DNA of 23,224 bases from an uncultured Lachnospiraceae bacterium (GTDB taxonomy: Bacteria > Bacillota_A > Clostridia > Lachnospirales > Lachnospiraceae), in NCBI GenBank assembly GCA_947178085.1, contig CAMWWS010000006.1, forward strand, positions 1 through 23,224, written 5' to 3'. The translations under genes were made by a program, and so were the position numbers. The notes beneath the pieces are model-generated. The model searched no databases. It was not told the origin of the DNA and saw only the letters and a program-made list of their open reading frames with translations. Positions 1-6,823 of this stretch are shown piece after piece (positions within the stretch are counted from its first letter, which is position 1; the number at the start of each line of letters is the position of its first letter).

Positions 1-31
1 TAACAACAACGGCTAATTCATATTTGTTCAT
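1..31 (-). CDS. rpsF: Ribosomal protein bS6, N-terminal fragment (window edge)
   Basis: Only the first ten codons are inside the window; they read MNKYELAVVV, the usual start of bS6 in clostridia. bS6 sits on the platform of the 30S subunit and pairs with bS18. The ATG at 31-29 is preceded by a textbook ribosome site (AAAGGAGG, about 41-48) at normal spacing. The gene runs off the left edge, where ssb and rpsR usually follow in Firmicutes; that continuation is not visible here. A DUF951 gene immediately upstream is a common Firmicute arrangement and supports the call. Identification rests on the short N-terminus plus context. Confidence 0.85.
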   Translation of the reverse strand, partial: MNKYELAVVV

Positions 32-56
32 GCTTGTTACCTCCTTTTGGTCTCTG

Positions 57-72
57 GCCCCCTTATGGGAGC
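57..72 (-). promoter_or_regulatory. Leader hairpin of rpsF mRNA
   Basis: On the minus strand GCTCCC (72-67) can pair with GGGGGC (62-57) around a four-base loop, allowing one U-G pair. The hairpin lies in the roughly 75-nt untranslated leader between the predicted promoter and the rpsF ribosome site. rpsF leaders in many bacteria bind the S6:S18 complex for feedback control, so this hairpin could be part of such a site. I could not fold the whole leader or match the known motif in detail, so the role is inference. Confidence 0.3.
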
Positions 73-114
73 AAGGATATTTGACTGTATGTTAAAAAAA
101 CAATACCACGGACT

Positions 115-146
115 ATTATAATAACACAAGTAACCACAGTTTTCAA
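115..146 (-). promoter_or_regulatory. Putative rpsF promoter
   Basis: On the minus strand a perfect TATAAT (120-115) lies downstream of TTGAAA (146-141). The spacing is 20 bp, longer than the ideal 17, so the -35 assignment is uncertain although the -10 is strong. The -35 overlaps one arm of an inverted repeat at 139-160 (GTTTTCAA / TTGAAAAC). The predicted start near 107-109 gives a leader of about 75 nt before rpsF. Confidence 0.5.
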
Positions 147-160
147 TAACTTTTGAAAAC
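139..160. repeat. Short inverted repeat between yyzM and rpsF
   Basis: GTTTTCAA (139-146) and TTGAAAAC (153-160) form a perfect 8-bp inverted repeat with a 6-nt loop just after the yyzM stop codon. On the minus strand no T-run follows the stem, so it is a poor terminator for yyzM. A T-rich run follows on the plus strand, where no gene exists. The left arm contains the putative rpsF -35 box, so it could be an operator or chance AT-rich symmetry. Confidence 0.35.
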
Positions 161-163
161 TTT

Positions 164-346
164 TTATTCTTTGGGAATTACTTCTTTCACGCTTTTTTCC
201 ACAAGTCTTCTGGCAATCATAATCTGATGACCGCAGCCTTGGCATTTTAAACGGAAATCCGCTCCGATACGCAGCACTTCCCACTCCTTTGAACCGCAGG
301 GATGCTGCTTCTTCAATTTTACCACATCGCCTACCTGAATATCCAC
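164..346 (-). CDS. yyzM: DUF951 family small protein (YyzM-like)
   Basis: This small basic protein of about 60 residues has the DUF951 signature: an N-terminal VGDVV strand, HPCG then EWEVLRIGADFRLKC, and a second cysteine pair in CQGCGH. It resembles a compact SH3-like or OB-like fold with a Cys pair that could bind metal. The molecular function of the family is not established. I chose the GTG at 346-344 because AAGGGG ends 7 nt before it and the product then starts MDIQVGD as family members do. The in-frame ATG at 352 lies only 1 nt from that ribosome site. It follows the sirtuin gene by about 21 nt and precedes rpsF, a position conserved in Firmicutes. Confidence 0.85.
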   Translation of the reverse strand: MDIQVGDVVKLKKQHPCGSKEWEVLRIGADFRLKCQGCGHQIMIARRLVEKSVKEVIPKE

Positions 347-367
347 TGTCATTCCCCTTATCTTAAT

Positions 368-1087
368 CTATGAGAGCTGTGAAAAAATTTCTCCGATACT
401 GCCCTGTACCACCAAATCCGCCGCGCCATCACGCGGTGTAGGTGTCTTATTAATAAGTATCAGCTTATTTCCGCTGTAATAATCAATCAGCCCGGCTGCC
501 GGATATACCGCAAGGGAGGTCCCTCCGATAATCAGAACATCCGCCTTGCTGATATAATGTACTGCCTGCTGTAGTGTGTTCTGGTTCAGCCCTTCTTCAT
601 ATAAAACCACATCAGGTTTAATACCACCGCCGCAGGAACATTTCGGCACTCCTTCCGAATGCAGTATATATTCCGCATCATACGACTTACCACAGTCCTC
701 ACAATAGTTGCGAAGCACGGAACCGTGCAGTTCTAATACAACTTTACTTCCTGCCGCCTGATGAAGTCCATCGATATTCTGCGTTACTACAGCTTTCAAC
801 TTTCCCTTTTTTTCCCACTCGGCAAGTTTTAAATGCGCCGCATTGGGCTTTGCATCAAGACAAAGCATTTTATCCCGGTAAAATCGGTAAAACTCTGCCG
901 TATGTCTGCGATAAAAAGTATGACTCAGAATCGTCTCAGGAGGATAATCGTATTTTTGATTATAAAGACCGTCTACGCTCCGGAAATCCGGAATGCCGCT
1001 CTCGGTAGATACTCCGGCGCCTCCAAAAAAGACAATATTATCCGTTCCGCGTATAATTTCATCTAATTGTTCAATTTCCTTCGTCAT
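368..1087 (-). CDS. cobB: NAD-dependent protein deacylase, sirtuin (Sir2 family)
   Basis: The product removes acyl groups from lysines using NAD, giving nicotinamide and O-acyl-ADP-ribose in the cytoplasm. Visible motifs, numbered from the ATG at 1087, are the NAD-binding GAGVSTESGIPDFRS (23-37), TQNIDGLH (102-109) and catalytic His121 in LHGS. A zinc site of C129, C132, C150 and C152 is present, with the last pair spaced C-x-C, and GGTSLAVYP closes the nucleotide pocket. The length of 239 residues is normal. A longer reading from TTG at 1111 would bury the ribosome site GAAAGGAG (1107-1100) inside the coding region, so the ATG 12 nt after it is preferred. The symbol is by family only; substrates cannot be predicted. 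Confidence 0.92.
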   Translation of the reverse strand: MTKEIEQLDEIIRGTDNIVFFGGAGVSTESGIPDFRSVDGLYNQKYDYPPETILSHTFYRRHTAEFYRFYRDKMLCLDAKPNAAHLKLAEWEKKGKLKAVVTQNIDGLHQAAGSKVVLELHGSVLRNYCEDCGKSYDAEYILHSEGVPKCSCGGGIKPDVVLYEEGLNQNTLQQAVHYISKADVLIIGGTSLAVYPAAGLIDYYSGNKLILINKTPTPRDGAADLVVQGSIGEIFSQLS

Positions 1088-1113
1088 AGAATAACCATGC
1101 TCCTTTCTCAACC

Positions 1114-1201
1114 TGCGAATTTATGTGCCAAAGACATCAACGATGTCTGCACAAATATTGCGTAACACATGCAAGCATGTGCGAAAATTTATTTTTCGCA
1201 C
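1114..1201. repeat. Nested palindromic intergenic element
   Basis: Three stem-loops fill the 119-bp gap between the sirtuin and leuA genes. Stem 1: GTGC plus AGACATC (1125-1128, 1132-1138) pairs with GATGTCT plus GCAC (1142-1152), with a 3-nt bulge and 3-nt loop. Stem 2: CACATGC (1166-1172) with GCATGTG (1175-1181). Stem 3: GTGCGAAAA (1179-1187) with TTTTCGCAC (1193-1201). Stems 2 and 3 overlap and are alternatives. The block is bounded by TGCGAA (1114-1119) and TTCGCA (1195-1200). Stem 3, right after the leuA stop, may act as its terminator although no good T-run follows. The layout resembles a dispersed REP- or MITE-like element. Confidence 0.6.
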
Positions 1202-1206
1202 TTTTC

Positions 1207-2880
1207 CTAACCCAGTTCTAATCTATTGACTGCCGAAAAAATCGCTCTAATTGATGCTCTCGTAATATTTGAACTTACTCCGACTCCGTAAGTAACCCTT
1301 CCGCTATTCACATCCAGCAGATGGATATACGCCGCTGCCTGGGAATTAGAACCGCTCTGCAATGCATGCTCTTCATAATCTAAAATCTTGATATCGATTG
1401 AAAGTGCCTCTTTAAGCCCCCTCTTCGCCGCATCAATCGGTCCGTTACCCACTGCCTCAAACTGCTTCGGAACATCATGATCCGTATATTCAACAAGTAC
1501 TCTCGTATCAAATTCTGACTTCGTCTCTCCGCTCAAATCGTCCATGCGCAGTTTACGGAAATGAATCGGCTCCTTCTTATTCAGGTATTCGCTGCGGAAG
1601 CTTTCCATAATCTGATCAGGTGAAACCTCTCCCTGCTTCTCGGAAATCGCCTGGATGACATTAGCGAACTCCTTGTGCATTCCCTTAGGAAGCTTGAATC
1701 CGAAATAAGTATCCATAATGAATGCAACTCCGCCTTTGCCTGACTGTGAGTTGATTCTGACAATAGGCTCATACTCTTTACCAATATCCGCCGGGTCTAT
1801 AGGCAGATAAGGAACCTGCCATATCTCGCTGTTTCTTTCTTTCATTGCCTTAACGCCCTTGTTGATAGCATCCTGATGAGATCCGGAAAATGCGGTAAAT
1901 ACCATTTTTCCTGCGTAAGGATGTCTTGGATGAATCGGAATCTTACAGCATCTTTCATAAATCTCAATACTTTCATTAATATGTTCAATGCTAAGTTCAG
2001 GATCAATTCCCTGAGAAAACATATTATAAGCAATATTTAAAATATCCACATTACCGGTTCTCTCGCCGTTTCCGAACAGAGTTCCCTCTACACGCTCTGC
2101 TCCGGCAAGCAATGCCAGTTCCGCACTCGCAACGCCCGTTCCTCTGTCGTTATGTGGATGCACACTCAGAATAATACTTTCCCGGTTCTTAAAATGTTTA
2201 TTCATCCATTCAATCTGGTCTGCATAAACATTAGGAGTATTCATCTCCACGGTAGAGGGCAGATTAATGATCATCGGCGCCTCTTTAGTTGGTCCCCAGG
2301 TTTCCTGCACTGCCGTACAGATTTCCAGCGCAAAATCTAATTCCGTGCCGGTAAAGCTTTCCGGTGAATATTCAAGGACGATTTTACCCGGAAAATCTTT
2401 TGCACGTTCTTTTACCATCTTAGTGCCTTCTACTGCAATACCTATAATCTGTTCCCTGTTCATACCAAACACAACATCTCTCTGCAGAGTAGACGTAGAA
2501 TTGTAAATATGAACTACCGCCTGCTTACATCCCTTAATTGAATCAAAGGTTCTGTCAATCAGTTCCTCACGGCACTGTGTAAGTACCTGTACCATCACAT
2601 CATCAGGTATCATCTTGCGGTCTATCAACTGACGCAGGAAATCATACTCAATCTGGCTTGCCGCCGGAAAACCAATTTCTATTTCTTTAAATCCCAGCTT
2701 AATCAGATAATTAAAAAATTCTATCTTTTCATGAACAAGCATAGGATCAATCAACGCCTGATTTCCGTCGCGCAAATCTACACTACACCAAATTGGGGCT
2801 TTCACAATTTCCTTACATGGCCATTCTCTTTCCGGATAATCTATGACCGGATTTTTCCGATATCTTTGATAATTCAACAT
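1207..2880 (-). CDS. leuA: 2-isopropylmalate synthase, long form
   Basis: LeuA condenses acetyl-CoA with 2-ketoisovalerate, the first committed step of leucine synthesis. At 557 residues it belongs to the long actinobacterial/fungal-like subfamily, with the diagnostic WCSVDLRDGNQAL near residues 31-43 holding the catalytic Arg37 and metal-binding Asp38. HPHND (241-245) and NGERTGN (271-277) complete the TIM-barrel active site. Residues from about 430 form the C-terminal LeuA_dimer domain that binds leucine for feedback inhibition. The ATG at 2880 follows AAAAGGAGAG at good spacing. No other leucine genes adjoin it. It lies 61 nt after the HPr gene, with a hairpin between them and no visible promoter of its own, so expression probably depends on readthrough. 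Confidence 0.95.
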   Translation of the reverse strand: MLNYQRYRKNPVIDYPEREWPCKEIVKAPIWCSVDLRDGNQALIDPMLVHEKIEFFNYLIKLGFKEIEIGFPAASQIEYDFLRQLIDRKMIPDDVMVQVLTQCREELIDRTFDSIKGCKQAVVHIYNSTSTLQRDVVFGMNREQIIGIAVEGTKMVKERAKDFPGKIVLEYSPESFTGTELDFALEICTAVQETWGPTKEAPMIINLPSTVEMNTPNVYADQIEWMNKHFKNRESIILSVHPHNDRGTGVASAELALLAGAERVEGTLFGNGERTGNVDILNIAYNMFSQGIDPELSIEHINESIEIYERCCKIPIHPRHPYAGKMVFTAFSGSHQDAINKGVKAMKERNSEIWQVPYLPIDPADIGKEYEPIVRINSQSGKGGVAFIMDTYFGFKLPKGMHKEFANVIQAISEKQGEVSPDQIMESFRSEYLNKKEPIHFRKLRMDDLSGETKSEFDTRVLVEYTDHDVPKQFEAVGNGPIDAAKRGLKEALSIDIKILDYEEHALQSGSNSQAAAYIHLLDVNSGRVTYGVGVSSNITRASIRAIFSAVNRLELG

Positions 2881-2907
2881 ATTAATCTCTCTCCTTTTAC
2901 ATTTTAA

Positions 2908-2930
2908 AAGCCCGTTTATACAACGGGCTT
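2908..2930 (-). terminator. Weak terminator or attenuator between the HPr gene and leuA
   Basis: AAGCCCGTT (2908-2916) and AACGGGCTT (2922-2930) form a perfect 9-bp stem with a 5-nt loop. On the minus strand only four T residues follow before AAAA. It lies between the HPr stop and the leuA ribosome site, leaving no room for a separate leuA promoter after it. It therefore either terminates partially or processes a shared transcript. Confidence 0.65.
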
Positions 2931-2941
2931 ATCAGATAGTG

Positions 2942-3205
2942 TTATTCGCCAAGACCACTTTCTATAGCACTGACCAGAGATTTCAATGCTTCTTCTTCAT
3001 CTTCGCCATCACACACAAATTCAATCTCATCGCCGCACTTGACGCATGCCCCCAAGACGCTTAATACGCTCTTGGCATTCGCTGTATTTTCTTTGAAAGA
3101 AAATGTAATTAATGATTTAAATTTCATAGCTTCCTTGCATAGGATGCCTGCCGGCCTTAGATGAAGCCCTGTTGGGTTTTTTATTACTACCTTTTGACTT
3201 ACCAT
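2942..3205 (-). CDS. ptsH: HPr family phosphocarrier protein
   Basis: The protein is 87 residues, the standard HPr length. His15 in GLHLRPAG is the site phosphorylated by enzyme I with PEP, with Arg17 behind it. Ser46 in NAKSVLS matches the HPr-kinase site used in Firmicute catabolite control. HPr carries phosphate to sugar-specific enzyme II proteins in the cytoplasm. Leu16 replaces the usual Ala after His15, and the helix after Ser46 departs from the usual sequence, so it may be a paralogue of the main ptsH. No ptsI is adjacent. The ATG at 3205 follows GGAGG. The gene has its own predicted promoter over the glmM stop codon. Confidence 0.9.
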   Translation of the reverse strand: MVSQKVVIKNPTGLHLRPAGILCKEAMKFKSLITFSFKENTANAKSVLSVLGACVKCGDEIEFVCDGEDEEEALKSLVSAIESGLGE

Positions 3206-3234
3206 ACCCTTGTTACCTCCAATTCATATAAATA

Positions 3235-3263
3235 ACTATATCATTTTTTTACAAATATCACAA
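3235..3263 (-). promoter_or_regulatory. Putative promoter of the HPr gene (and leuA)
   Basis: TTGTGA (3263-3258) and TATAGT (3240-3235) are separated by exactly 17 bp on the minus strand. The -35 box overlaps the glmM stop codon. It would give a short leader to the HPr ribosome site and could drive HPr plus leuA. Confidence 0.55.
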
Positions 3264-4607
3264 TAGAATGTTTTGTATTAGCTCTGCTAATTTTTTGGCT
3301 TCTTCTTCTATCATATTTTTATCTTTGCCTTCTATCATAACACGGACAAGCGGTTCTGTTCCTGATGGTCTGATTAAAACGCGTCCTGTTCCGTCAAACT
3401 TTTTATTAAGTTCCTCTATAGCCTCCGCAATTTCCGGATAATCCATATATTTTTCTTTTTTATGATTCGGCACTTTGGCATTAACAAGAGCCTGCGGCAG
3501 AACTTCCATAACCTTTGAGAGCTCAGATAACGGCTTCTTAGTATCTACTATGACCTGCAACAGATGCAATGCACTTAAAAGTCCGTCCCCTGTGGTATTT
3601 TCATCTAGGAAAATAACATGACCCGACTGCTCACCCCCCAGACTTGCACCAATTTCACGCATTCTTTCCAGCACATATCTATCGCCTACTTTAGTCTGCT
3701 CTATATGAATACTATTCTTTTCTCCCATAATGAAAAATCCGAGATTACTCATAACAGTTGCCACAATCGTATCATTTTTCAGTTTTCCGTGATTTTTCAT
3801 GTGGAGACCGACAATTGCCATAATCTGGTCGCCATCCACTATCTTCCCCGACTCGTCTACCGCTAACAGCCTATCTGCGTCACCGTCAAACGCAAGTCCT
3901 AAGTCTGCCTTCTCATACACGACTCTTGCCTGTAGTTCACTCATATGCGTAGAGCCGCAGTTAGCGTTAATATTAGTTCCATCCGGATTGTTATGTATAG
4001 CTACCACTTCCGCTCCAAGCTCCTTCAGAGTTTCCACCGAAGTATAGAAGGAAGCTCCTTCAGCACAATCAACGACGATTTTCATTCCCTGAAGTTCAAC
4101 TTTTACGGACTGTATTGCATGATTAATATATTCTTCTCTTGCATCTGTACGATACTTAATCTTACCCACGCCTGCACCGATAGGAAACTTAATATCCGGT
4201 AATCCGTTACGTATAAGCGCTTCTATCTCATCTTCCAGAGAATCAGGAAGTTTGTAACCGCTTCCATCAAAAAATTTTATTCCGTTAAATTCCACTGTAT
4301 TATGGGAAGCAGATATAACAACACCTGCGTCTACTTTATATTTTCTCGTCAGATATGCAACCGCCGGCGTCGGAACAATTCCTACATAAACTGCGTTCGC
4401 TCCCACCGAACACGCTCCCGCCATCAATGCATTAGCTAACATATCTCCGGAGATTCTGGTATCACACCCCACCATTATAGTAGGTTTATGTTTGTTCTCT
4501 CTGGAAAGTACATATGCTCCCGCCTGCCCTAACTGCATGGCGAGCTGCGGTGTCAATTCCTCATTCGCGATTCCTCTAACGCCATCCGTACCAAACAATC
4601 TACCCAT
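3258..4607 (-). CDS. glmM: Phosphoglucosamine mutase
   Basis: GlmM converts glucosamine-6-phosphate to glucosamine-1-phosphate, feeding UDP-GlcNAc and peptidoglycan synthesis. Numbered from the ATG at 4607, the protein is 449 residues and starts MGRLFGTDGVRG. The phosphoserine is Ser101 in ISASHN, the magnesium loop is DGDADR (241-246), and the phosphate-binding RPSGTEP is near 413-419. The residue after SASHN is Thr where many GlmM proteins have Pro. An upstream ATG at 4646 has no ribosome site, whereas AAAGGAG (ending 4620) precedes the chosen ATG by 12 nt. The cdaA-cdaR-glmM order is a conserved Firmicute operon, and c-di-AMP cyclase is known to interact with GlmM in several species. Confidence 0.97.
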   Translation of the reverse strand: MGRLFGTDGVRGIANEELTPQLAMQLGQAGAYVLSRENKHKPTIMVGCDTRISGDMLANALMAGACSVGANAVYVGIVPTPAVAYLTRKYKVDAGVVISASHNTVEFNGIKFFDGSGYKLPDSLEDEIEALIRNGLPDIKFPIGAGVGKIKYRTDAREEYINHAIQSVKVELQGMKIVVDCAEGASFYTSVETLKELGAEVVAIHNNPDGTNINANCGSTHMSELQARVVYEKADLGLAFDGDADRLLAVDESGKIVDGDQIMAIVGLHMKNHGKLKNDTIVATVMSNLGFFIMGEKNSIHIEQTKVGDRYVLERMREIGASLGGEQSGHVIFLDENTTGDGLLSALHLLQVIVDTKKPLSELSKVMEVLPQALVNAKVPNHKKEKYMDYPEIAEAIEELNKKFDGTGRVLIRPSGTEPLVRVMIEGKDKNMIEEEAKKLAELIQNILL

Positions 4608-4653
4608 ATAGTAAAACTGCTCCTTTCCAATTTTGCAATTCATCAATCCAAGC

Positions 4654-5937
4654 TTACTGTTCTTCTGCTACTGTCACATCAACTTTCACTCTGATAATTT
4701 CCTTTAACGCCACTGTTTCATCCAGATTAAAGACCAGTTCTATCATATAAGTACCCTCACTCATATATTCCATATTTCTGCTTTCCATGTAAGCCGTAAC
4801 ATCAACAGCAGCTATAATGGAAGTCGTATCTATGGCTTCTATATCCCGCGCCAGACCAACCAACGTCATGGTATAAGTATCTACTTCTTCTGTGATTTTG
4901 GCTTCAAAGCCTTCCGGTACATTGATTATGTGTATCTTGTTTATAGGCATTGTTACAGGCAGTTCAACATCCTGTTCTACGGTAACAGTCACCTGAATTC
5001 TTCCCTGGAAACCTTCCTCTGCCAGAATCACACCATCAGGAAGATAGTCATTCAAATTAATATTTTTTTCCAGACTTTCTACTGCGCCTGAGATATCCAG
5101 CACAGTCTCCGGAATATCAATAGAGTTGATATTCTCGATAGCTCTTGCCTTTCCGGCAATTACTACTCTGTCTTTGGTTGAAACCACCTCTCCTGTAGCC
5201 TGATATCCCCTGGCAGGAGTTCCTGTTACATTCAGATTAATGGGTATTGTCTTAGTCTGAAGAATATTCACATTAACCCGCACTTTATTGATATTTTTAA
5301 CAATGCTGCTTGATAAAATTTCATTGTCATTCTCATCATACAGATGTACTACCGCATCTGTATCGATATTGCTTGTAAACCCGGAAACATTCACAGTTGC
5401 CGAAGCCCGCTTTATTTGTGATATAATTGATTCCGGACCGGTTATTTCTACTAAGTTCTGCTCGGTAGTTATTTCGCCTACCATATATCCGTCTTTTACC
5501 GTACCTGTCCAACCGGTTCTCAGCGGCAGCGTCTTAGTCATTTTATTCTCAATATTAAGCTTTACACTATCTATATTTCCCGTAATGCTTTCCAACTTAT
5601 CATTATACTTATTCGTCGAAAGCCTGATTATTATTGTATTCAGACTCGTCAAATCATTCATATCCGCAACAGCCACTATATTGTTTTCATCTAATAAATC
5701 TATTATGGAGCGCTTCGCTGATATTGTAACTACATCTATTACATCAGTGTTATCCAACACCTCATATATCTGTTCATTGTTTGTAATCAAATCCGCGTTT
5801 TGGATTTGAACCGGTACATTATATACCCTGAATGTTCCGACAGGATCGTTGATATTCGTAACAATAAGCCATAGAATAGCTGCAAAAATGAAGGAACCAA
5901 GCTTAAGTCCCCAGTTTCTGGTCAATTTATTCTTCAT
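4654..5937 (-). CDS. cdaR: YbbR-domain protein, CdaA regulator
   Basis: This membrane-anchored protein modulates the diadenylate cyclase encoded just upstream. From the ATG at 5937 it has a short basic cytoplasmic N-terminus, one membrane segment around residues 10-28, then about 400 extracellular residues made of repeated beta-rich YbbR domains. The repeats have related strands ending in glycine-proline turns such as VEITGPESII and VVIAGKARAI. The ATG lies inside the end of cdaA (11-bp overlap), suggesting translational coupling. A longer frame from 5976 would extend further into cdaA and places charged and Cys residues before the anchor, so it is not preferred. Length is within the family range. 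Confidence 0.9.
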   Translation of the reverse strand: MKNKLTRNWGLKLGSFIFAAILWLIVTNINDPVGTFRVYNVPVQIQNADLITNNEQIYEVLDNTDVIDVVTISAKRSIIDLLDENNIVAVADMNDLTSLNTIIIRLSTNKYNDKLESITGNIDSVKLNIENKMTKTLPLRTGWTGTVKDGYMVGEITTEQNLVEITGPESIISQIKRASATVNVSGFTSNIDTDAVVHLYDENDNEILSSSIVKNINKVRVNVNILQTKTIPINLNVTGTPARGYQATGEVVSTKDRVVIAGKARAIENINSIDIPETVLDISGAVESLEKNINLNDYLPDGVILAEEGFQGRIQVTVTVEQDVELPVTMPINKIHIINVPEGFEAKITEEVDTYTMTLVGLARDIEAIDTTSIIAAVDVTAYMESRNMEYMSEGTYMIELVFNLDETVALKEIIRVKVDVTVAEEQ

Positions 5938-6802
5938 TCCTGAACCTGCCTTTCCACAACTTGCGTTTTTTCTCATCCGTCGGTCTGTTCTGAATACCGC
6001 GCAGGGTTTCTCTCAGGCGCTCGGCATCCAAGCCCCGCTGCAGGCTGCCGTTATACGCAACGCTGATTTTACCTGTCTCTTCGGAAACAATAACTGTCAT
6101 GGAATCCGTGGCCTCCGAAATACCTACTCCCGCACGATGTCTTGTTCCAAGTTCCTTACTTAATCCCATATTATCAGAGAGCGGAAGATAGCAGGTAGCT
6201 GCCGTAATACGGTTTTCCCTAATAATAACGGCGCCGTCATGTAATGGCGTATTATGCTCAAAAATGTTAATCAAAAGCTGACTGGATACAATGCCGTCAA
6301 CATCAATGCCTGTTCTTTCATATTCGCTTAACGGCTGCTCATTCTGGATTACAATCAGAGCTCCTGTCTTAACTTTACCCATTTCCACAGAAGCTTTTAC
6401 AATCTCGTTTATAGTACGGTCGTTCAAACGTCCTCCGTCAGTTTTAGAAGAGCTAAGTGACAAAATTGGAGTAAAGAAATTTTTTCGTCCCAACTCTTCC
6501 AAGGCTTTCCGCAGCTCCGGCTGCAATACGACAACAAGGGCAATCGCTGCTATACTGAACAGATTCGTGACAATCCACAAAATCGTATTCATTTGAAAGA
6601 AAACCGCTATCATCAAAAATACCGCTATAACGAAAAGTCCCTTTAAGAGCGCCCATGCTCTTGTGTTTTTAATCCAGAGCAGAATGTAATACAGTATAAA
6701 AGCAATAATTAAAATCTCTGCAACATCCGTCCAGAGTAATTTTGGCATATACAATTTAGATAAATAGGTTTTTATCAATGTATTAATCTGCTGCATACTC
6801 AT
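5927..6802 (-). CDS. cdaA: Diadenylate cyclase CdaA (c-di-AMP synthase)
   Basis: CdaA makes c-di-AMP from two ATP at the membrane; the messenger controls potassium and osmolyte transport and wall homeostasis. Three membrane segments occupy roughly residues 27-46, 52-71 and 76-96, followed by a short coiled linker and the DAC domain. Catalytic motifs are plain: LHDGAVII (DGA near residue 190) and GTRHRAG (RHR near 222). The start is uncertain: GTG 6808, ATG 6802 and ATG 6796 are all in frame within 12 nt, and none has a strong ribosome site, only GGGA. I list 6802. It sits 21 nt after the upstream membrane-protein gene, in an operon ending in cdaR and glmM. Confidence 0.95.
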   Translation of the reverse strand: MSMQQINTLIKTYLSKLYMPKLLWTDVAEILIIAFILYYILLWIKNTRAWALLKGLFVIAVFLMIAVFFQMNTILWIVTNLFSIAAIALVVVLQPELRKALEELGRKNFFTPILSLSSSKTDGGRLNDRTINEIVKASVEMGKVKTGALIVIQNEQPLSEYERTGIDVDGIVSSQLLINIFEHNTPLHDGAVIIRENRITAATCYLPLSDNMGLSKELGTRHRAGVGISEATDSMTVIVSEETGKISVAYNGSLQRGLDAERLRETLRGIQNRPTDEKKRKLWKGRFRNEE

Positions 6803-6823
6803 TCCCACACAATAATTTTTTAC

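Noticed and set aside
63..284. 73-codon minus-strand frame overlapping yyzM and the rpsF leader
   Set aside because: It is out of frame with the conserved DUF951 protein and runs through the promoter and leader of rpsF; no conserved sequence is visible.
1085..1098. Four-codon mini frame (ATGGTTATTCTATGA) overlapping the sirtuin ATG
   Set aside because: The ribosome site is only 1 nt from its ATG, too close to initiate. The overlap with the sirtuin start is probably accidental.
4608..4646. N-terminal extension of glmM from an upstream ATG
   Set aside because: No ribosome site before the upstream ATG; a good one lies inside the extension, and the family starts at MGRLFGTDG.
5288..5809. 173-codon open frame on the plus strand
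   Set aside because: It lies wholly antisense to cdaR, its product has no family features, and no ribosome site is evident. It is a shadow of the real gene.
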